Numbered from the stretch's first letter, positions 54,429-63,819 are shown. The stretch is 64,000 nt of DNA from Companilactobacillus huachuanensis (GCF_005404815.1 NZ_BJDF01000010.1:51036-115035); one strand, 5' to 3'. Notes: generated from the letters alone by a model not told the origin. Numbers and translations are program-made.

Positions 54429-55850
54429 TTAATCATTTTGTTTTTCATATCTGAAATAGATATAGATTATTGATATCAATACTAATAACGATAGCACAGT
54501 CAAAATAATAAAATCAATTTTGGCACCTGCTATCATATTCAAAATCTCACTCTTAGTACCACTGGTCAATGCTACGGCCGTAATCACAACGGATAACACG
54601 TTAGTACCAAGTGAACCGGCATATTGTTGCATCATGCTATAAAGTGAATTTTGATCTGACTTTTTGGGTCCTTTTACTTGAATACTGCCGTCGGACAATG
54701 AAACTCCAAAGCCCATGCTAAAACCAATTCTAACTAAAATGTAAATCCAAATAATGGACGTCATCGTTAAACTCTCACTGTATAACCAGAACAGTCCAGA
54801 TCCCACCGTAATCAATAATCCACTGATTAGTAATGGTGACCAAGCGCCCTTTTTATCATACATGTAACCCGCAACTGGTCCAAACGCCGCACCTAGTAAT
54901 GAACCTGGTAAAAGCATTAATCCTGCTTGAGCCGAATCTAGTTTCAAAACTGTTTGGGCAAATATCGGTAAAACAAATGACAAACCGATATTAATGAATT
55001 GTAGACTAAAGTATCCAAATAATCTTAAGCGTAAAACTGGAATTTTTAGAATTGAAAGATCAATCAATTGACGGTTACTTTTTCGATTATACCAAGCAAA
55101 TAATCCAACAATTACGATTGATCCCAAGACCCAGAGTAAAAATTGACTCGAAGTCCAGCCATAACGTCCGGCTTGATCAAAAGTAAATAAGATAACTGAA
55201 AAAATAATTGCTAAGCCAAGCACACTCAAGTAATCAAATGAGATACCTTTCGTACCTCTAGCAGTTCCTCTAACTGTTAAAATACCAATAATAAATAATA
55301 AAACAATTAATGGTAAGACTCCAACAAATATTTCTCGCCATGTCCAAATTCCATTAATAACACCACCATAGGTAGGTCCCAAGGCTGGTGCTAAAGAAAT
55401 AACAATTCCCGCCAATCCAGTATAGAGTCCTAACTTTGATGGTGGGATTTCCTCAAAAATCAGATTAAACATTAATGGAGTTGATAAACCCGTTGAAACT
55501 GCTTGTAACAAGCGTCCAGACATTAAGACTGGAAAATTTGGTGCCATCAAACAAATCAATGAACCGATAAAACAACAGGCCACTGCAAAAACAAAAATCT
55601 TCAACGGATCGAATTTCTTTAAAATATAAGCAGTTGTGCTCATAACGATCGTTGTCAGTAACAAATATCCTGTCGTCAGCCACTGAACTGTTCCCAAACT
55701 GACTCCTAAAGTCTTTACCAAAGTAGGAAATGTGACGTTCATGGAAGTTTCAATCAAAATACCTGTAAATGATAATAATCCAACTGCCAGGATTGACAAT
55801 TTAACACGCGTCGATACAGAATTATCCAAAAAATTTTTACCTCTTTTCAT
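54429..55850 (-). CDS. MFS multidrug exporter, DHA2 (14-helix) family
   Basis: 473 aa with about 14 membrane helices. The start of helix 1 has SILAVGLLSFTGILIETSMNVTFPTL and motif C-like GLAGIVISLAPALGPTYGG is present in helix 5, as in proton-driven drug antiporters. Substrate unknown. Start uncertain: ATG at 55850 has no good site, while TTG at 55829 (reading LDNSVSTRVKL) has AGAGGT ten bases upstream. A terminator-like hairpin stands immediately upstream, and hairpin H3 immediately downstream. Confidence 0.88.
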   Translation of the reverse strand: MKRGKNFLDNSVSTRVKLSILAVGLLSFTGILIETSMNVTFPTLVKTLGVSLGTVQWLTTGYLLLTTIVMSTTAYILKKFDPLKIFVFAVACCFIGSLICLMAPNFPVLMSGRLLQAVSTGLSTPLMFNLIFEEIPPSKLGLYTGLAGIVISLAPALGPTYGGVINGIWTWREIFVGVLPLIVLLFIIGILTVRGTARGTKGISFDYLSVLGLAIIFSVILFTFDQAGRYGWTSSQFLLWVLGSIVIVGLFAWYNRKSNRQLIDLSILKIPVLRLRLFGYFSLQFINIGLSFVLPIFAQTVLKLDSAQAGLMLLPGSLLGAAFGPVAGYMYDKKGAWSPLLISGLLITVGSGLFWLYSESLTMTSIIWIYILVRIGFSMGFGVSLSDGSIQVKGPKKSDQNSLYSMMQQYAGSLGTNVLSVVITAVALTSGTKSEILNMIAGAKIDFIILTVLSLLVLISIIYIYFRYEKQND

Positions 55851-55852
55851 AC

Positions 55853-55885
55853 AAAAAGGCCATGACAATTTGCTCTGTCATAGCC
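55853..55885 (-). terminator. Hairpin with U-run just before the MFS exporter (possible attenuator)
   Basis: Stem GGCTATGACA/TGTCATGGCC with an 8-base loop, then TTTTT on the minus strand, ending 3 nt before the ATG at 55850. No gene lies directly upstream, so it is probably a leader attenuator. Confidence 0.6.
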
Positions 55886-55976
55886 TACTTATTAAGTACT
55901 ACTTTACTATTTTAAAAAAAATATTGCTAGCAAAAAATTATGTTCAAGTATTTAACTAACACAATGAATTAACTTA

Positions 55977-56297
55977 CTAAAGGGTGAAAGGTGAAAAACT
56001 AATATAACCACTGTTGTTGCGAGCATAAAACAAGTTTATTTAAATAAGCAAAAGTTTTCATTTTATTTGTTACTGCCATGAAAAGATAAAATAGTTGGAA
56101 GAGCTGGGAGTATTCATTTGCAGCGAAAGTGGCGTTATTGCTTCAGCAATTACACCACCGGGCGTGTTGAAGACTCGGGGGTTTTGCGAGGCTTCAACCG
56201 AGGTTCGAGACCGCTTTCTGGCTCGGACCGTTCCGCGCAGCAATTGAATACTCTCAGCTCTGGAAACGGCATACTTAACTAAACTTTCAACCTTTAG
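55977..56297 (+). repeat. Family A element, copy A8 (full length)
   Basis: 321 bp, ends CTAAAGGGTGAAAG and CTTTCAACCTTTAG, 8-bp target duplication TTAACTTA (55969-55976 and 56298-56305). Outer stem 56101-56121 with 56239-56260; inner hairpins 56131-56156 and 56166-56198. The clearest copy for defining the boundaries. Confidence 0.93.
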
Positions 56298-56308
56298 TTA
56301 ACTTATAA

Positions 56309-56357
56309 AAAGCCAGCACCAGTAATCACATAATAGAGATTACCATTGCTGGCTATA
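56309..56357 (-). terminator. Terminator of ytpR-murC
   Basis: Stem AGCCAGCAATGGTAATC/GATTACTGGTGCTGGCT with a short loop, then TTTTT on the minus strand. Confidence 0.85.
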
Positions 56358-56360
56358 TTT

Positions 56361-57692
56361 TTATTGTTGATTAGGATTCAAGGTACTTAATAATTGTTCA
56401 TAAGCAGTTTCATACTTTTGAACGTCTCCAGCACCCATGAAAATCATCACTGTATCGTGGTAATCCAATAATGGTGAGAGGTCATCAAGTGTTAGAACTT
56501 TACCACCCTTATGGATCTTGTCACCAAGATCTTTACTTGTAATATCACCATGGGCTTCACGAATAGAACCAAAGATGTTAGTCAAGTAAACTTCGTCTGC
56601 TAAATCTAGTGACTTAGCAAAGTCGTCCATTAAGGCCAAAGTTCTTGTATAAGTATGTGGTTGGAAGACAGCAACAATCTTTTTGTCAGGATACTTTTGT
56701 CTAGCAGCATCAATTGTAGCTTTGATTTCTTGTGGATGGTGAGCATAGTCATCAATGATAACTTGGTCAGCAACTTTCTTTTCACTGAATCGTCTCTTAA
56801 CACCACTAAATGTTTGTAATTCACGGTTGATCAGCGCGTGATCTAGTTTTTCCATGTGACCCACACCAATAACAGCTAGTGAATTAAGAACATTATGTTC
56901 ACCGAACAATGGAACTTGGAAATTACCAATATTTTCGCCATCAATAGTTACATCAAATGATGAACCTTTAACGGTACGTTTGATGTTTGTAGCACGGATA
57001 TAATCTGATTCATTCAAACCATATGTGTAAATTGGAGCATCGGTCTTGATTGACTTAGCATGCGTATCTTCACCCCAGATGAAAATACCTTTCTTAGTCT
57101 TTCTAGCTTCTGACTCAAAAGCGTCAACAACATCATTGATTCCGCCAAAGAAATAATCGGGATGATCAAAATCAATATTAGTTATAATCAAGTAATCTGG
57201 TGAGTAAGCTAAGAAATGACGACGATATTCATCGGCTTCAAAAACAAAGAACTTAGCATCTTTGATTCCTTTACCAGTACCATCACCAATCAAGTATGAA
57301 GTCTTAGCAATACCACTTAATGTGTGTGCCAAAAGACCAGTCGTACTTGTCTTACCATGTGAACCGGCAATACCAATTGAAGTATAACCGTCAACCAATG
57401 TACTAACCAATTCAGGATATGTAATTACTGATAAATGCATATCATTAGCCTTTTTAATTTCTACTTGGTCATCACTAAAAGCGTTTCCTTTTACGATTGT
57501 CAAACCCTCGTGAATATTTTTTTCATCGAAGGGTAAAATTTTAATGCCTGCTTGTTCAAGACCACGTTGCGTAAATGTATATTTATCAATATCTGATCCT
57601 TGAACCTCATATCCAAGATCCTTCAATATAAGTGCTAATGCACTCATACCAGTACCTTTAATTCCAACAAAATGATAGACTGTATTTTCCAT
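56361..57692 (-). CDS. murC: UDP-N-acetylmuramate-L-alanine ligase
   Basis: 443 aa. Adds L-Ala to UDP-MurNAc in peptidoglycan synthesis. N-terminal [14 protein letters not shown] (UDP-binding), ATP loop [28 protein letters not shown], and [14 protein letters not shown] in the Mur ligase core. Follows ytpR by 8 nt. Confidence 0.97.
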   Translation of the reverse strand: MENTVYHFVGIKGTGMSALALILKDLGYEVQGSDIDKYTFTQRGLEQAGIKILPFDEKNIHEGLTIVKGNAFSDDQVEIKKANDMHLSVITYPELVSTLVDGYTSIGIAGSHGKTSTTGLLAHTLSGIAKTSYLIGDGTGKGIKDAKFFVFEADEYRRHFLAYSPDYLIITNIDFDHPDYFFGGINDVVDAFESEARKTKKGIFIWGEDTHAKSIKTDAPIYTYGLNESDYIRATNIKRTVKGSSFDVTIDGENIGNFQVPLFGEHNVLNSLAVIGVGHMEKLDHALINRELQTFSGVKRRFSEKKVADQVIIDDYAHHPQEIKATIDAARQKYPDKKIVAVFQPHTYTRTLALMDDFAKSLDLADEVYLTNIFGSIREAHGDITSKDLGDKIHKGGKVLTLDDLSPLLDYHDTVMIFMGAGDVQKYETAYEQLLSTLNPNQQ

Positions 57693-57700
57693 AATAACTC

Positions 57701-58333
57701 CTAATCGAACAAATTCTTTGCTGCTTCAAAATCAAATGCTTGGCCAGCTGCACCTTTATCAAGTACAAGGATACCATGTTTTTGTGGTGCATTAGGAATA
57801 CCTAATTCCCTAGCAGAACAAATCATACCAAAACTGTCAACGCCACGTAATTCACCTGGCCAAATTTCAGCTCCTGTTGGCATTACCGCACCGGGCAAAG
57901 CAACAACAACTAATTGTCCCTGATCAATATTTGGCGCACCACAAACGATTTGAACTGGCTTATCTAGTCCAACATCTGTTTGAGTAATATGCAAATGATC
58001 TGAATCAGGATGTTCCTTCATTTCTTCAACGTGTCCAATAACAAATTTGGGACTATTATCAGTCACTAACTTATCAGAAAAACCTGCTTTAGCAATAGCA
58101 TTGTTTAAAATGTCAACTTGCTTGTCATCAAGAAATACTTGACCAGATTCATTTTGAATACCTAGTTCTTCACCAAGTCCAAAAATGTTGAACCCAATTG
58201 GAGCGTCATTTTCTTCGTTAAAAATACGTACGATATTATCTTTTTGAGTTGTCTCTTGAGTTGCAACATCTTCTGCTGTTTCAACTAATAAAACATCCCC
58301 TAAAACATTTGGATTATAAAAGCTTAATAGCAA
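57701..58333 (-). CDS. ytpR: YtpR family tRNA-binding protein
   Basis: 210 aa. An N-terminal domain of about 90 residues and a C-terminal EMAP/OB tRNA-binding domain with [30 protein letters not shown] and [12 protein letters not shown], highly similar in layout to the N-terminal domain of PheT. Role unclear in the family. Upstream of murC. Confidence 0.92.
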   Translation of the reverse strand: MLLSFYNPNVLGDVLLVETAEDVATQETTQKDNIVRIFNEENDAPIGFNIFGLGEELGIQNESGQVFLDDKQVDILNNAIAKAGFSDKLVTDNSPKFVIGHVEEMKEHPDSDHLHITQTDVGLDKPVQIVCGAPNIDQGQLVVVALPGAVMPTGAEIWPGELRGVDSFGMICSARELGIPNAPQKHGILVLDKGAAGQAFDFEAAKNLFD

Positions 58334-58376
58334 GTTTTTTCCCTCACTTGATTAAATTATTTTTTACTGAAGGTTG

Positions 58377-58517
58377 AAAGTTTGATGCATTATGCTGTTT
58401 CTTAATACTAAGAATATCCAATTGTGCTCTTTTGCCAATTAAATAAATTGGTAAATAAATTGAATTTAGGACTGTCACAGCAATGTTTATATCACTTTTT
58501 CACCTTTCAACCTTCAG
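58377..58517 (-). repeat. Family A element, copy A9 (deletion derivative)
   Basis: 141 bp with terminal inverted repeats CTGAAGGTTGAAAG / CTTTCAACCTTCAG. The central hairpin domain is missing and the middle is AT-rich. The flanks share TTTTTA (58371-58376 and 58519-58524), a weak target duplication. The left end is nearly identical to A5. Confidence 0.8.
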
Positions 58518-58536
58518 CTTTTTAACTAAAATAGCA

Positions 58537-58863
58537 TTACGCGTTAATTACGCTGTTAATAAAGGTCTCAACTTCTTGTTTAGTTTTACGATCTTTATTT
58601 ACTAGTCTACCAATTTCTTTGCCATTTTCAATAATAACAAAGCTAGGAATTCCCATAATGCCTAATTCTTGAGCAACTTCCATGTTATCATCACGGTTAA
58701 AACTGATCCAGTTGAAATCAGAATACTCTTGCTCTAGCTCTGGCAATTTAGGTTCGATAAATTTACAGTCAGGGCACCAGTCGGCATGGAAAAATAAAAT
58801 GTGTTTGCCTTCTTTAGTTACTTCGTGCCAGTCTTTTACGCCATAGTCCTCAAATGTTTTCAT
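58537..58863 (-). CDS. Thioredoxin family protein (YtpP-like)
   Basis: 108 aa from MKTFEDYGVKDWHE, with GAGGTG upstream of this ATG. Active site WCPDC at 29-33 and cis-Pro in GIMGIPSFVI. A dithiol oxidoreductase; the CPDC variant differs from classic CGPC thioredoxin and is typical of YtpP. It neighbours ytpR, but a family A element now separates the two. Confidence 0.93.
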   Translation of the reverse strand: MKTFEDYGVKDWHEVTKEGKHILFFHADWCPDCKFIEPKLPELEQEYSDFNWISFNRDDNMEVAQELGIMGIPSFVIIENGKEIGRLVNKDRKTKQEVETFINSVINA

Positions 58864-58986
58864 ACTTTTCACCTCTTCAATAAGATACTTTTTATTTGTT
58901 AAACGGTCAATTAAGTGCTCTTGGGTATTAGATTGATATATAATAGTGGTAATATATCATTAAATCGAAATCAAGGAGTGATTTTT

Positions 58987-59301
58987 ATGAATAAAAAAGG
59001 TATCGGTTCATTAATCGTTGCTGGTACTGTCGTTGCTGCATCTGCTGCTGCCACAGTTTTAGTAAAACACCATCTAGATAGCGAGAAAATTATCAATAAA
59101 GTTAAGTCCGTTTTGGGCGAAGATAGCAAAGTCATCGGTTCATGGGTTGAACCCTTTTATCAAAGAGTTGATGTCAATGGACGTGCAACTTGGGGAATCG
59201 TTGGCGGTGTAACTACAATGGACGAATTCGATGTTGCTCAATATCACTTCATCGCTGATGCTGTAACAGGCGAACTTTTGAACATTAAAAAAGTACAGTA
59301 A
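58987..59301 (+). CDS. Small membrane-anchored PepSY-like protein
   Basis: 104 aa from MNKKGIGSLIVAG with AAGGAGTG upstream; the ATG at 58915 has no site. One N-terminal membrane helix or signal segment (about 6-26), then an outer domain with KVIGSWVEPFYQRVDVNGRATWGIVGG and DAVTGELLNIKKV, similar to PepSY domains. Function unknown. Divergent from the thioredoxin gene, convergent with trmB. Confidence 0.82.
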   Translation: MNKKGIGSLIVAGTVVAASAAATVLVKHHLDSEKIINKVKSVLGEDSKVIGSWVEPFYQRVDVNGRATWGIVGGVTTMDEFDVAQYHFIADAVTGELLNIKKVQ

Positions 59302-59312
59302 GCAAACAAAAA

Positions 59313-59960
59313 TTAATTTTTAAATTGGGCTTTCAGGTAATTGATCCTGAAGCCTTTTTTTGAGAACTTTTCTTCATACTCAGTTTCGATGTTATTTGAA
59401 TTGAATCCTTCATTGTTATGTAGATCCAAAGAAATTTCATCGAATTTCATCCCATAATTATTCATACTGATCAATGAGTATTCAAATAATCCTTGATTGT
59501 CAGTTTTGAATTGTAGATAGCCATCAGCTTTTAAAATATATTGGTATTGCTTCAAAAATGATTTATAAGTCAAACGACGTTTTTCGTGACGTGTCTTTGG
59601 CCATGGATCAGAGAAATTCAAGTAAACTCCATCCACTTCACTTTCAGCAAAATACTCAGATAAATCAGCACCATTGGCTAGTAACAATTGCAAGTTGGGT
59701 AACTTTAACTCAACTTGCTTTTTTAGTACCAAGGCAATGGCTCCTTCTTGAACTTCCATCGCAATGTAATTATTTTGGGGATTTTGTTTGGCCAATTCAG
59801 TGATAAATCTACCCTTACCTGAACCGACTTCAATGAACAAAGGTTGTTTCTTAGCAAATCGATCTTGCCACTTACCTTGCATGTTCTCAGGTTGAATGGC
59901 AATCATATCAAGATTGTCATTGATCATTTCTTTAGCCCAAGGCTTATTTCTTAATCGCAT
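59313..59960 (-). CDS. trmB: tRNA (guanine-N7-)-methyltransferase
   Basis: 215 aa. Methylates G46 of t[23 protein letters not shown] (SAM motif, about 38-57), [16 protein letters not shown] (family signature) and the C-terminal [10 protein letters not shown]. Follows ecsB by 18 nt. Confidence 0.96.
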   Translation of the reverse strand: MRLRNKPWAKEMINDNLDMIAIQPENMQGKWQDRFAKKQPLFIEVGSGKGRFITELAKQNPQNNYIAMEVQEGAIALVLKKQVELKLPNLQLLLANGADLSEYFAESEVDGVYLNFSDPWPKTRHEKRRLTYKSFLKQYQYILKADGYLQFKTDNQGLFEYSLISMNNYGMKFDEISLDLHNNEGFNSNNIETEYEEKFSKKGFRINYLKAQFKN

Positions 59961-59978
59961 AAATATTAATTCTCTCCA

Positions 59979-61196
59979 TTAATCTAGATATTTTTTCAAT
60001 TGTCGTGGCATGTAGAAATAATTGACAAAAATCAATACTGCTAAGCCAGCAACAATGATTATCAAACTATTCAAACTCATACCAAATTTATAAATAATTG
60101 CCAATGCACTGACAATCCATTGGATCGATAAAATAGTTGTACTTAGCTTTGTAAAATCAGCAATTTTAGTTTTACCGCTGATTGGATAAAGGCGTTGCAT
60201 TAAATTTTGCATAACCTCTTTGAAGTAAGGCTTCAATTGGAAACCTACTAAATAAATAAACAACATTTCTACTATTAGTGAGATATAGAAGTTGTCGATC
60301 ATTGCCAACATAATAGCTTGAATCACCGTCAAACGGAGGAACAAACCAATATATTCATTATTTCTGATGAACCCTCTGGCAAAAAGATACAAATAAGTAT
60401 TGCTTGAGACTGGTTTGATTGGCGTTAATAAACCATCCAACCACTTGCGACGTTTTATTTTACTATTAACACCTGGCACATCAGTAAAGAGATTGTAGAA
60501 ACGTTTGATTCGAAACATTCTCTGATCTTCAGTTTCAATCGCTAATTTCCACTGCAATTGACCACTAGTTTCCAAAGTTCGAACTCGAGCATTCAAGAAG
60601 AAGTAATAAATTATTGCCACAATCAACATTGTCCAACTGAACAAATATGTTGAAACAATCAATGCTACCACTAAGAGAATGTTTGAGGCTAAACGCATTC
60701 CAATCTTACCGAAATGTGCTCGGCCGTATATTTCCATTAAATTAACATCTAAAAATGCCAATTTATAGACAATTAAACCTGCAGCAATTACTACAATATC
60801 AATTATCTTTAATCCAGCTCCTCGTGAAGCAAAAGCTGACAATAAAAAGTTGACCAACGCTAAAGTCACAATTGGTAAAAAGCTACTATAATTTTTAGCT
60901 GACTTAAAGTACTTATAAAAATCTTTTTCCTTAACTAATAAGAAAGTACTATCCGGTTCTTCGAGCAAAGTGGCAATCCCACCTACCTGAACCGCTAAAA
61001 ATAACAACAAAATAACGATTGGCTTTCCAAAGGTCAAAGTTTGGTGAATCGTACCCAATAAATTGGAATACCAAAATCCTAACGCACCAATTAAGACGAT
61101 AAACGCTAACACGAAATTATCATTGAAGATCAATCTTAGATATTTGAATTGATTAAGTTGATGTCTTCTTAATCGTTCATTCCAAAGTTCTGACAT
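59979..61196 (-). CDS. ecsB: ABC transporter permease EcsB
   Basis: 405 aa with about eight to ten membrane helices. Begins with the cytosolic segment LWNERLRRHQLNQFKYLRLIFNDNFV, typical of EcsB. Pairs with EcsA; in Bacillus the pair affects secretion and competence, and the substrate is not settled. Starts at the last base of ecsA (TGA/ATG overlap). Confidence 0.92.
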   Translation of the reverse strand: MSELWNERLRRHQLNQFKYLRLIFNDNFVLAFIVLIGALGFWYSNLLGTIHQTLTFGKPIVILLLFLAVQVGGIATLLEEPDSTFLLVKEKDFYKYFKSAKNYSSFLPIVTLALVNFLLSAFASRGAGLKIIDIVVIAAGLIVYKLAFLDVNLMEIYGRAHFGKIGMRLASNILLVVALIVSTYLFSWTMLIVAIIYYFFLNARVRTLETSGQLQWKLAIETEDQRMFRIKRFYNLFTDVPGVNSKIKRRKWLDGLLTPIKPVSSNTYLYLFARGFIRNNEYIGLFLRLTVIQAIMLAMIDNFYISLIVEMLFIYLVGFQLKPYFKEVMQNLMQRLYPISGKTKIADFTKLSTTILSIQWIVSALAIIYKFGMSLNSLIIIVAGLAVLIFVNYFYMPRQLKKYLD

Positions 61197-61930
61197 TAGA
61201 GATCCTCGTTTGACATCTTGATATAAATATCATCAAGATTGGCATCTGGTTGCATATCAAATTTAGCTTTCAGTTGATCAAGCGTACCGTCAGCTCTCAC
61301 TTGACCATGATTGATCAAGACAAACTTATCCGCGTGATTTTGAACTGTAGCCAGAACGTGAGTTGACATCAAAACTGAACACCCTGCTTTTTTCTTAGCT
61401 TCCACAATATTTAATAAATCGTTGACTGCCAAAGGATCTAGTCCTGTAAATGGCTCATCAATAATAAATAAACTAGCATCAGTCATGAATGCACAGACAA
61501 TCATCACCTTTTGCTTCATACCTTTAGAAAAATTCTGTGGGAACCAATCCAACTTATTATCAAGTCGGAAGGTTTTCAACAATTGGTTAGCATTTTCCCA
61601 TGTTTTATCATGGTCCAAGTCATATGCCATTATTGTTAAATCAATATGTTCCTTTAATGTAAGTTCTGGATAAAGAATTGGCATTTCGGGAACATAGGCA
61701 ATTTTCTTACGATACTTTTCCACATCATCGTGCAGGCTGATTCCATCAATTAAAATCCGGCCCCCACGTGGTGTCAATAAACCGATGATATGTTTGATGG
61801 TTGTTGATTTACCAGCACCATTCAAACCAATCAGTCCAACAACTTGTCCACTTTCAACTGTGAAAGTTTCTTTTTTTAAAACTGATACTTGACCGTATCC
61901 ACCGGTCAGCTCTTTTACTTCTAAAGTCAT
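61196..61930 (-). CDS. ecsA: ABC transporter ATP-binding protein EcsA
   Basis: 244 aa. Walker A GLNGAGKST (35-43), signature NFSKGMKQKVMI (a variant of LSGGQ), Walker B LFIIDEPFTGLD and the H loop STHVL. First gene of the ecsAB-trmB unit, divergent from the HIT gene with a promoter dyad between. Confidence 0.95.
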   Translation of the reverse strand: MTLEVKELTGGYGQVSVLKKETFTVESGQVVGLIGLNGAGKSTTIKHIIGLLTPRGGRILIDGISLHDDVEKYRKKIAYVPEMPILYPELTLKEHIDLTIMAYDLDHDKTWENANQLLKTFRLDNKLDWFPQNFSKGMKQKVMIVCAFMTDASLFIIDEPFTGLDPLAVNDLLNIVEAKKKAGCSVLMSTHVLATVQNHADKFVLINHGQVRADGTLDQLKAKFDMQPDANLDDIYIKMSNEDL

Positions 61931-61973
61931 GGTTTAAACCACCTATATCTGTTTTTAATAATGTTAATATGAT

Positions 61974-61996
61974 AGCATTATAGTAAATATAATGCT
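61974..61996. promoter_or_regulatory. Inverted repeat containing divergent -10 boxes (ecsA/hit)
   Basis: Perfect 9-bp arms AGCATTATA-GTAAA-TATAATGCT. TATAAT reads out on both strands (61988-61993 for hit, 61977-61982 for ecsA), so one dyad serves both promoters and may bind a regulator. Confidence 0.5.
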
Positions 61997-62019
61997 GTTT
62001 TTTGAAAGGAGATTTTTCT

Positions 62020-62448
62020 ATGGATGATTGCATTTTTTGTAAAATAATCAACAATGAGATTCCTAGTACGACAATCTATGAGGATGATGATATCAAAGCT
62101 TTCTTCGATATTTCTCAGGTCACTCCTGGTCATACCCTAGTAGTACCTAAGAAACATGTTCAAGATATCTTCGCTTATGATGAGGATTTAGCTGAACGTG
62201 TCTTCAAAAAAGTACCTATGATTGCTCGTGCCATTAAAGCTTCAAATCCTGATATTATCGGTATGAATATCTGCCAAAATAATGGTGAGATTGCTTACCA
62301 AAGCGTGATGCACTCACACATCCATTTGGTACCCCGTTACTCAAAAGACGATGATTTCTCAATGCACTGGGGAGATAACACTGGTCTAGTTGACAATGAA
62401 CAATTACAGGCACGTGCCGACAAGATCAAACAACACTTGGAGGATTAA
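62020..62448 (+). CDS. hit: HIT family nucleotide-binding protein
   Basis: 142 aa from MDDCIFCKIINNEIPS, with AAAGGAG upstream. Zinc-binding CxxC at 4-7 and the histidine triad HSHIHLVPR near 98. Likely a nucleoside phosphoramidase or dinucleoside polyphosphate hydrolase. Divergent from ecsAB, as usual in Firmicutes. Confidence 0.95.
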   Translation: MDDCIFCKIINNEIPSTTIYEDDDIKAFFDISQVTPGHTLVVPKKHVQDIFAYDEDLAERVFKKVPMIARAIKASNPDIIGMNICQNNGEIAYQSVMHSHIHLVPRYSKDDDFSMHWGDNTGLVDNEQLQARADKIKQHLED

Positions 62449-62449
62449 G

Positions 62450-62740
62450 ATGAAATTTTTTGCTGGATTCATGGTTGGATCAATTTCAGGAGTCGCTATC
62501 CACTTGTTTCAATCAAAAGATGCCACATCTAGTATCAATAATACCAAGATATTTAAGAATATAAAAGATTTTAAAGACATATTAGCTGATCTCCAAAAGA
62601 ATTCTGCAATTGTTCCTGAAGTCCTCTCTGGAATTCAAAAGGATGTCACAGAATATACTGAAAGCATCAAGCCTGATGTTGAAGAACTTCAGAATTCAAT
62701 TCAAGAAATGCAAGAAAACGTTGATAAGTTTCAAAAATAA
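62450..62740 (+). CDS. Small membrane-anchored coiled-coil protein
   Basis: 96 aa from MKFFAGFMVGSISG, with GGAGG upstream and 1 nt after hit. One short membrane segment (about 3-20) and a long amphipathic helix to the end (LQKNSAIVPEVLSGIQKDV ... NSIQEMQENVDKFQK). YtxH/DUF948-like in layout; function unknown. It is often found between hit and prsA in lactobacilli. Confidence 0.85.
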   Translation: MKFFAGFMVGSISGVAIHLFQSKDATSSINNTKIFKNIKDFKDILADLQKNSAIVPEVLSGIQKDVTEYTESIKPDVEELQNSIQEMQENVDKFQK

Positions 62741-62849
62741 TCATGCCAAATATGAATTTTTTGTGATTTTTTCTTAAAATGATAAACTATTCACTATTTT
62801 TTATGGTAGTCTTTTCAATTGTAGACATATTAATTAAGGATGTGTAAAG

Positions 62850-63761
62850 ATGAATAAACGATTAACTAAATGGATTTTGGCTATTGCCGGTCTATTTATG
62901 ATAACAGTTGTTGCTGCTGGTTGTTCAAGTAACAAAACTGTTGCAACTCTAAAGGGTGGAAGAATTACCCAAGACGAATACTACAAAGAAATGAAGAGTT
63001 CTTCGTCAGGTAAGCAAACACTTCAAACAATGATTATCACAAAGGCCCTTGAAGACCAATATGGTAAAGACGTTTCCACAAAACAAGTTGACAAGGAATA
63101 CAACAAGTACAAGAGTCAATATGGTTCATCATTCAGTTCTATTCTTCAACAAAACGGTATGACAACTGCTCAATTCAAGAAGAACATTCGTACTAACCTT
63201 CTAACAAAGGTTGCTTTGAAGAAGAACAAGACCGTTACAAATGCAGATCTTAAGAAAGAATGGAAGAGCTACCAACCTAAGATTCAAGTTGCTCAAATTC
63301 TTGTAAGTAAAGAAGCAACTGCTAAAGAAGTTATTACAAAACTTCAAAATGGTGAGAAATTTGCCGATTTAGCTAAAGAATATTCAACTGATTCTGCAAC
63401 AAAGAACAAGGGTGGTAAAATGGCTGCCTTTGATAACGATAGTACAAGTATTGATACTGACTTTAAGACAGCTGCATACAAGCTAAGTAAAGTCGGAGAT
63501 TACACAGATACACCTGTTAAGACAAGCTACGGTTACAGTGTTATCCAACTTGTTAAGAAGCCTGCTAAGGGTAAGATGAGTGATCACACAGCAGAACTTA
63601 AATCTAAGCTCTATGCTTCATGGATGCAAGATTCAACAGTTATGCAAAAGGTTATCTCTAAAGTCTTGAAGAAGGCTGATGTATCTATTAAAGATAGCGA
63701 CTTGAAGGATGTTCTTTCAGGTTACGTTTCATCAAGTTCATCATCATCTTCATCAAAATAA
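62850..63761 (+). CDS. prsA: Foldase protein PrsA (parvulin-type lipoprotein)
   Basis: 303 aa. Signal peptide with lipobox AAGC (Cys25), a SurA-like N-domain, a PpiC-type rotamase domain (about 142-235: IQVAQILVSKEATAKEVI, FADLAKEYSTDSATKNKGG, SYGYSVIQLV) and a C-terminal helix that ends in a run of eight or more serines. Folds secreted proteins on the outer side of the membrane. AAGGATG precedes the ATG. Confidence 0.96.
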   Translation: MNKRLTKWILAIAGLFMITVVAAGCSSNKTVATLKGGRITQDEYYKEMKSSSSGKQTLQTMIITKALEDQYGKDVSTKQVDKEYNKYKSQYGSSFSSILQQNGMTTAQFKKNIRTNLLTKVALKKNKTVTNADLKKEWKSYQPKIQVAQILVSKEATAKEVITKLQNGEKFADLAKEYSTDSATKNKGGKMAAFDNDSTSIDTDFKTAAYKLSKVGDYTDTPVKTSYGYSVIQLVKKPAKGKMSDHTAELKSKLYASWMQDSTVMQKVISKVLKKADVSIKDSDLKDVLSGYVSSSSSSSSSK

Positions 63762-63779
63762 TAATATAATCTAAACAAT

Positions 63780-63819
63780 CAATAACGTTGGTTAATTCCA
63801 GCGTTATTTTTTTTGCTAT
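63780..63819 (+). terminator. Terminator of prsA
   Basis: Stem AATAACGTTGG/CCAGCGTTATT, then eight T residues. Confidence 0.9.

Noticed and set aside
56166..56220. tRNA-like T-arm motif GGTTCGAGACC in family A
   Set aside because: It looks like a T arm, but no acceptor stem, D arm or anticodon arm can be folded around it, so a tRNA or tRNA pseudogene is not supported.
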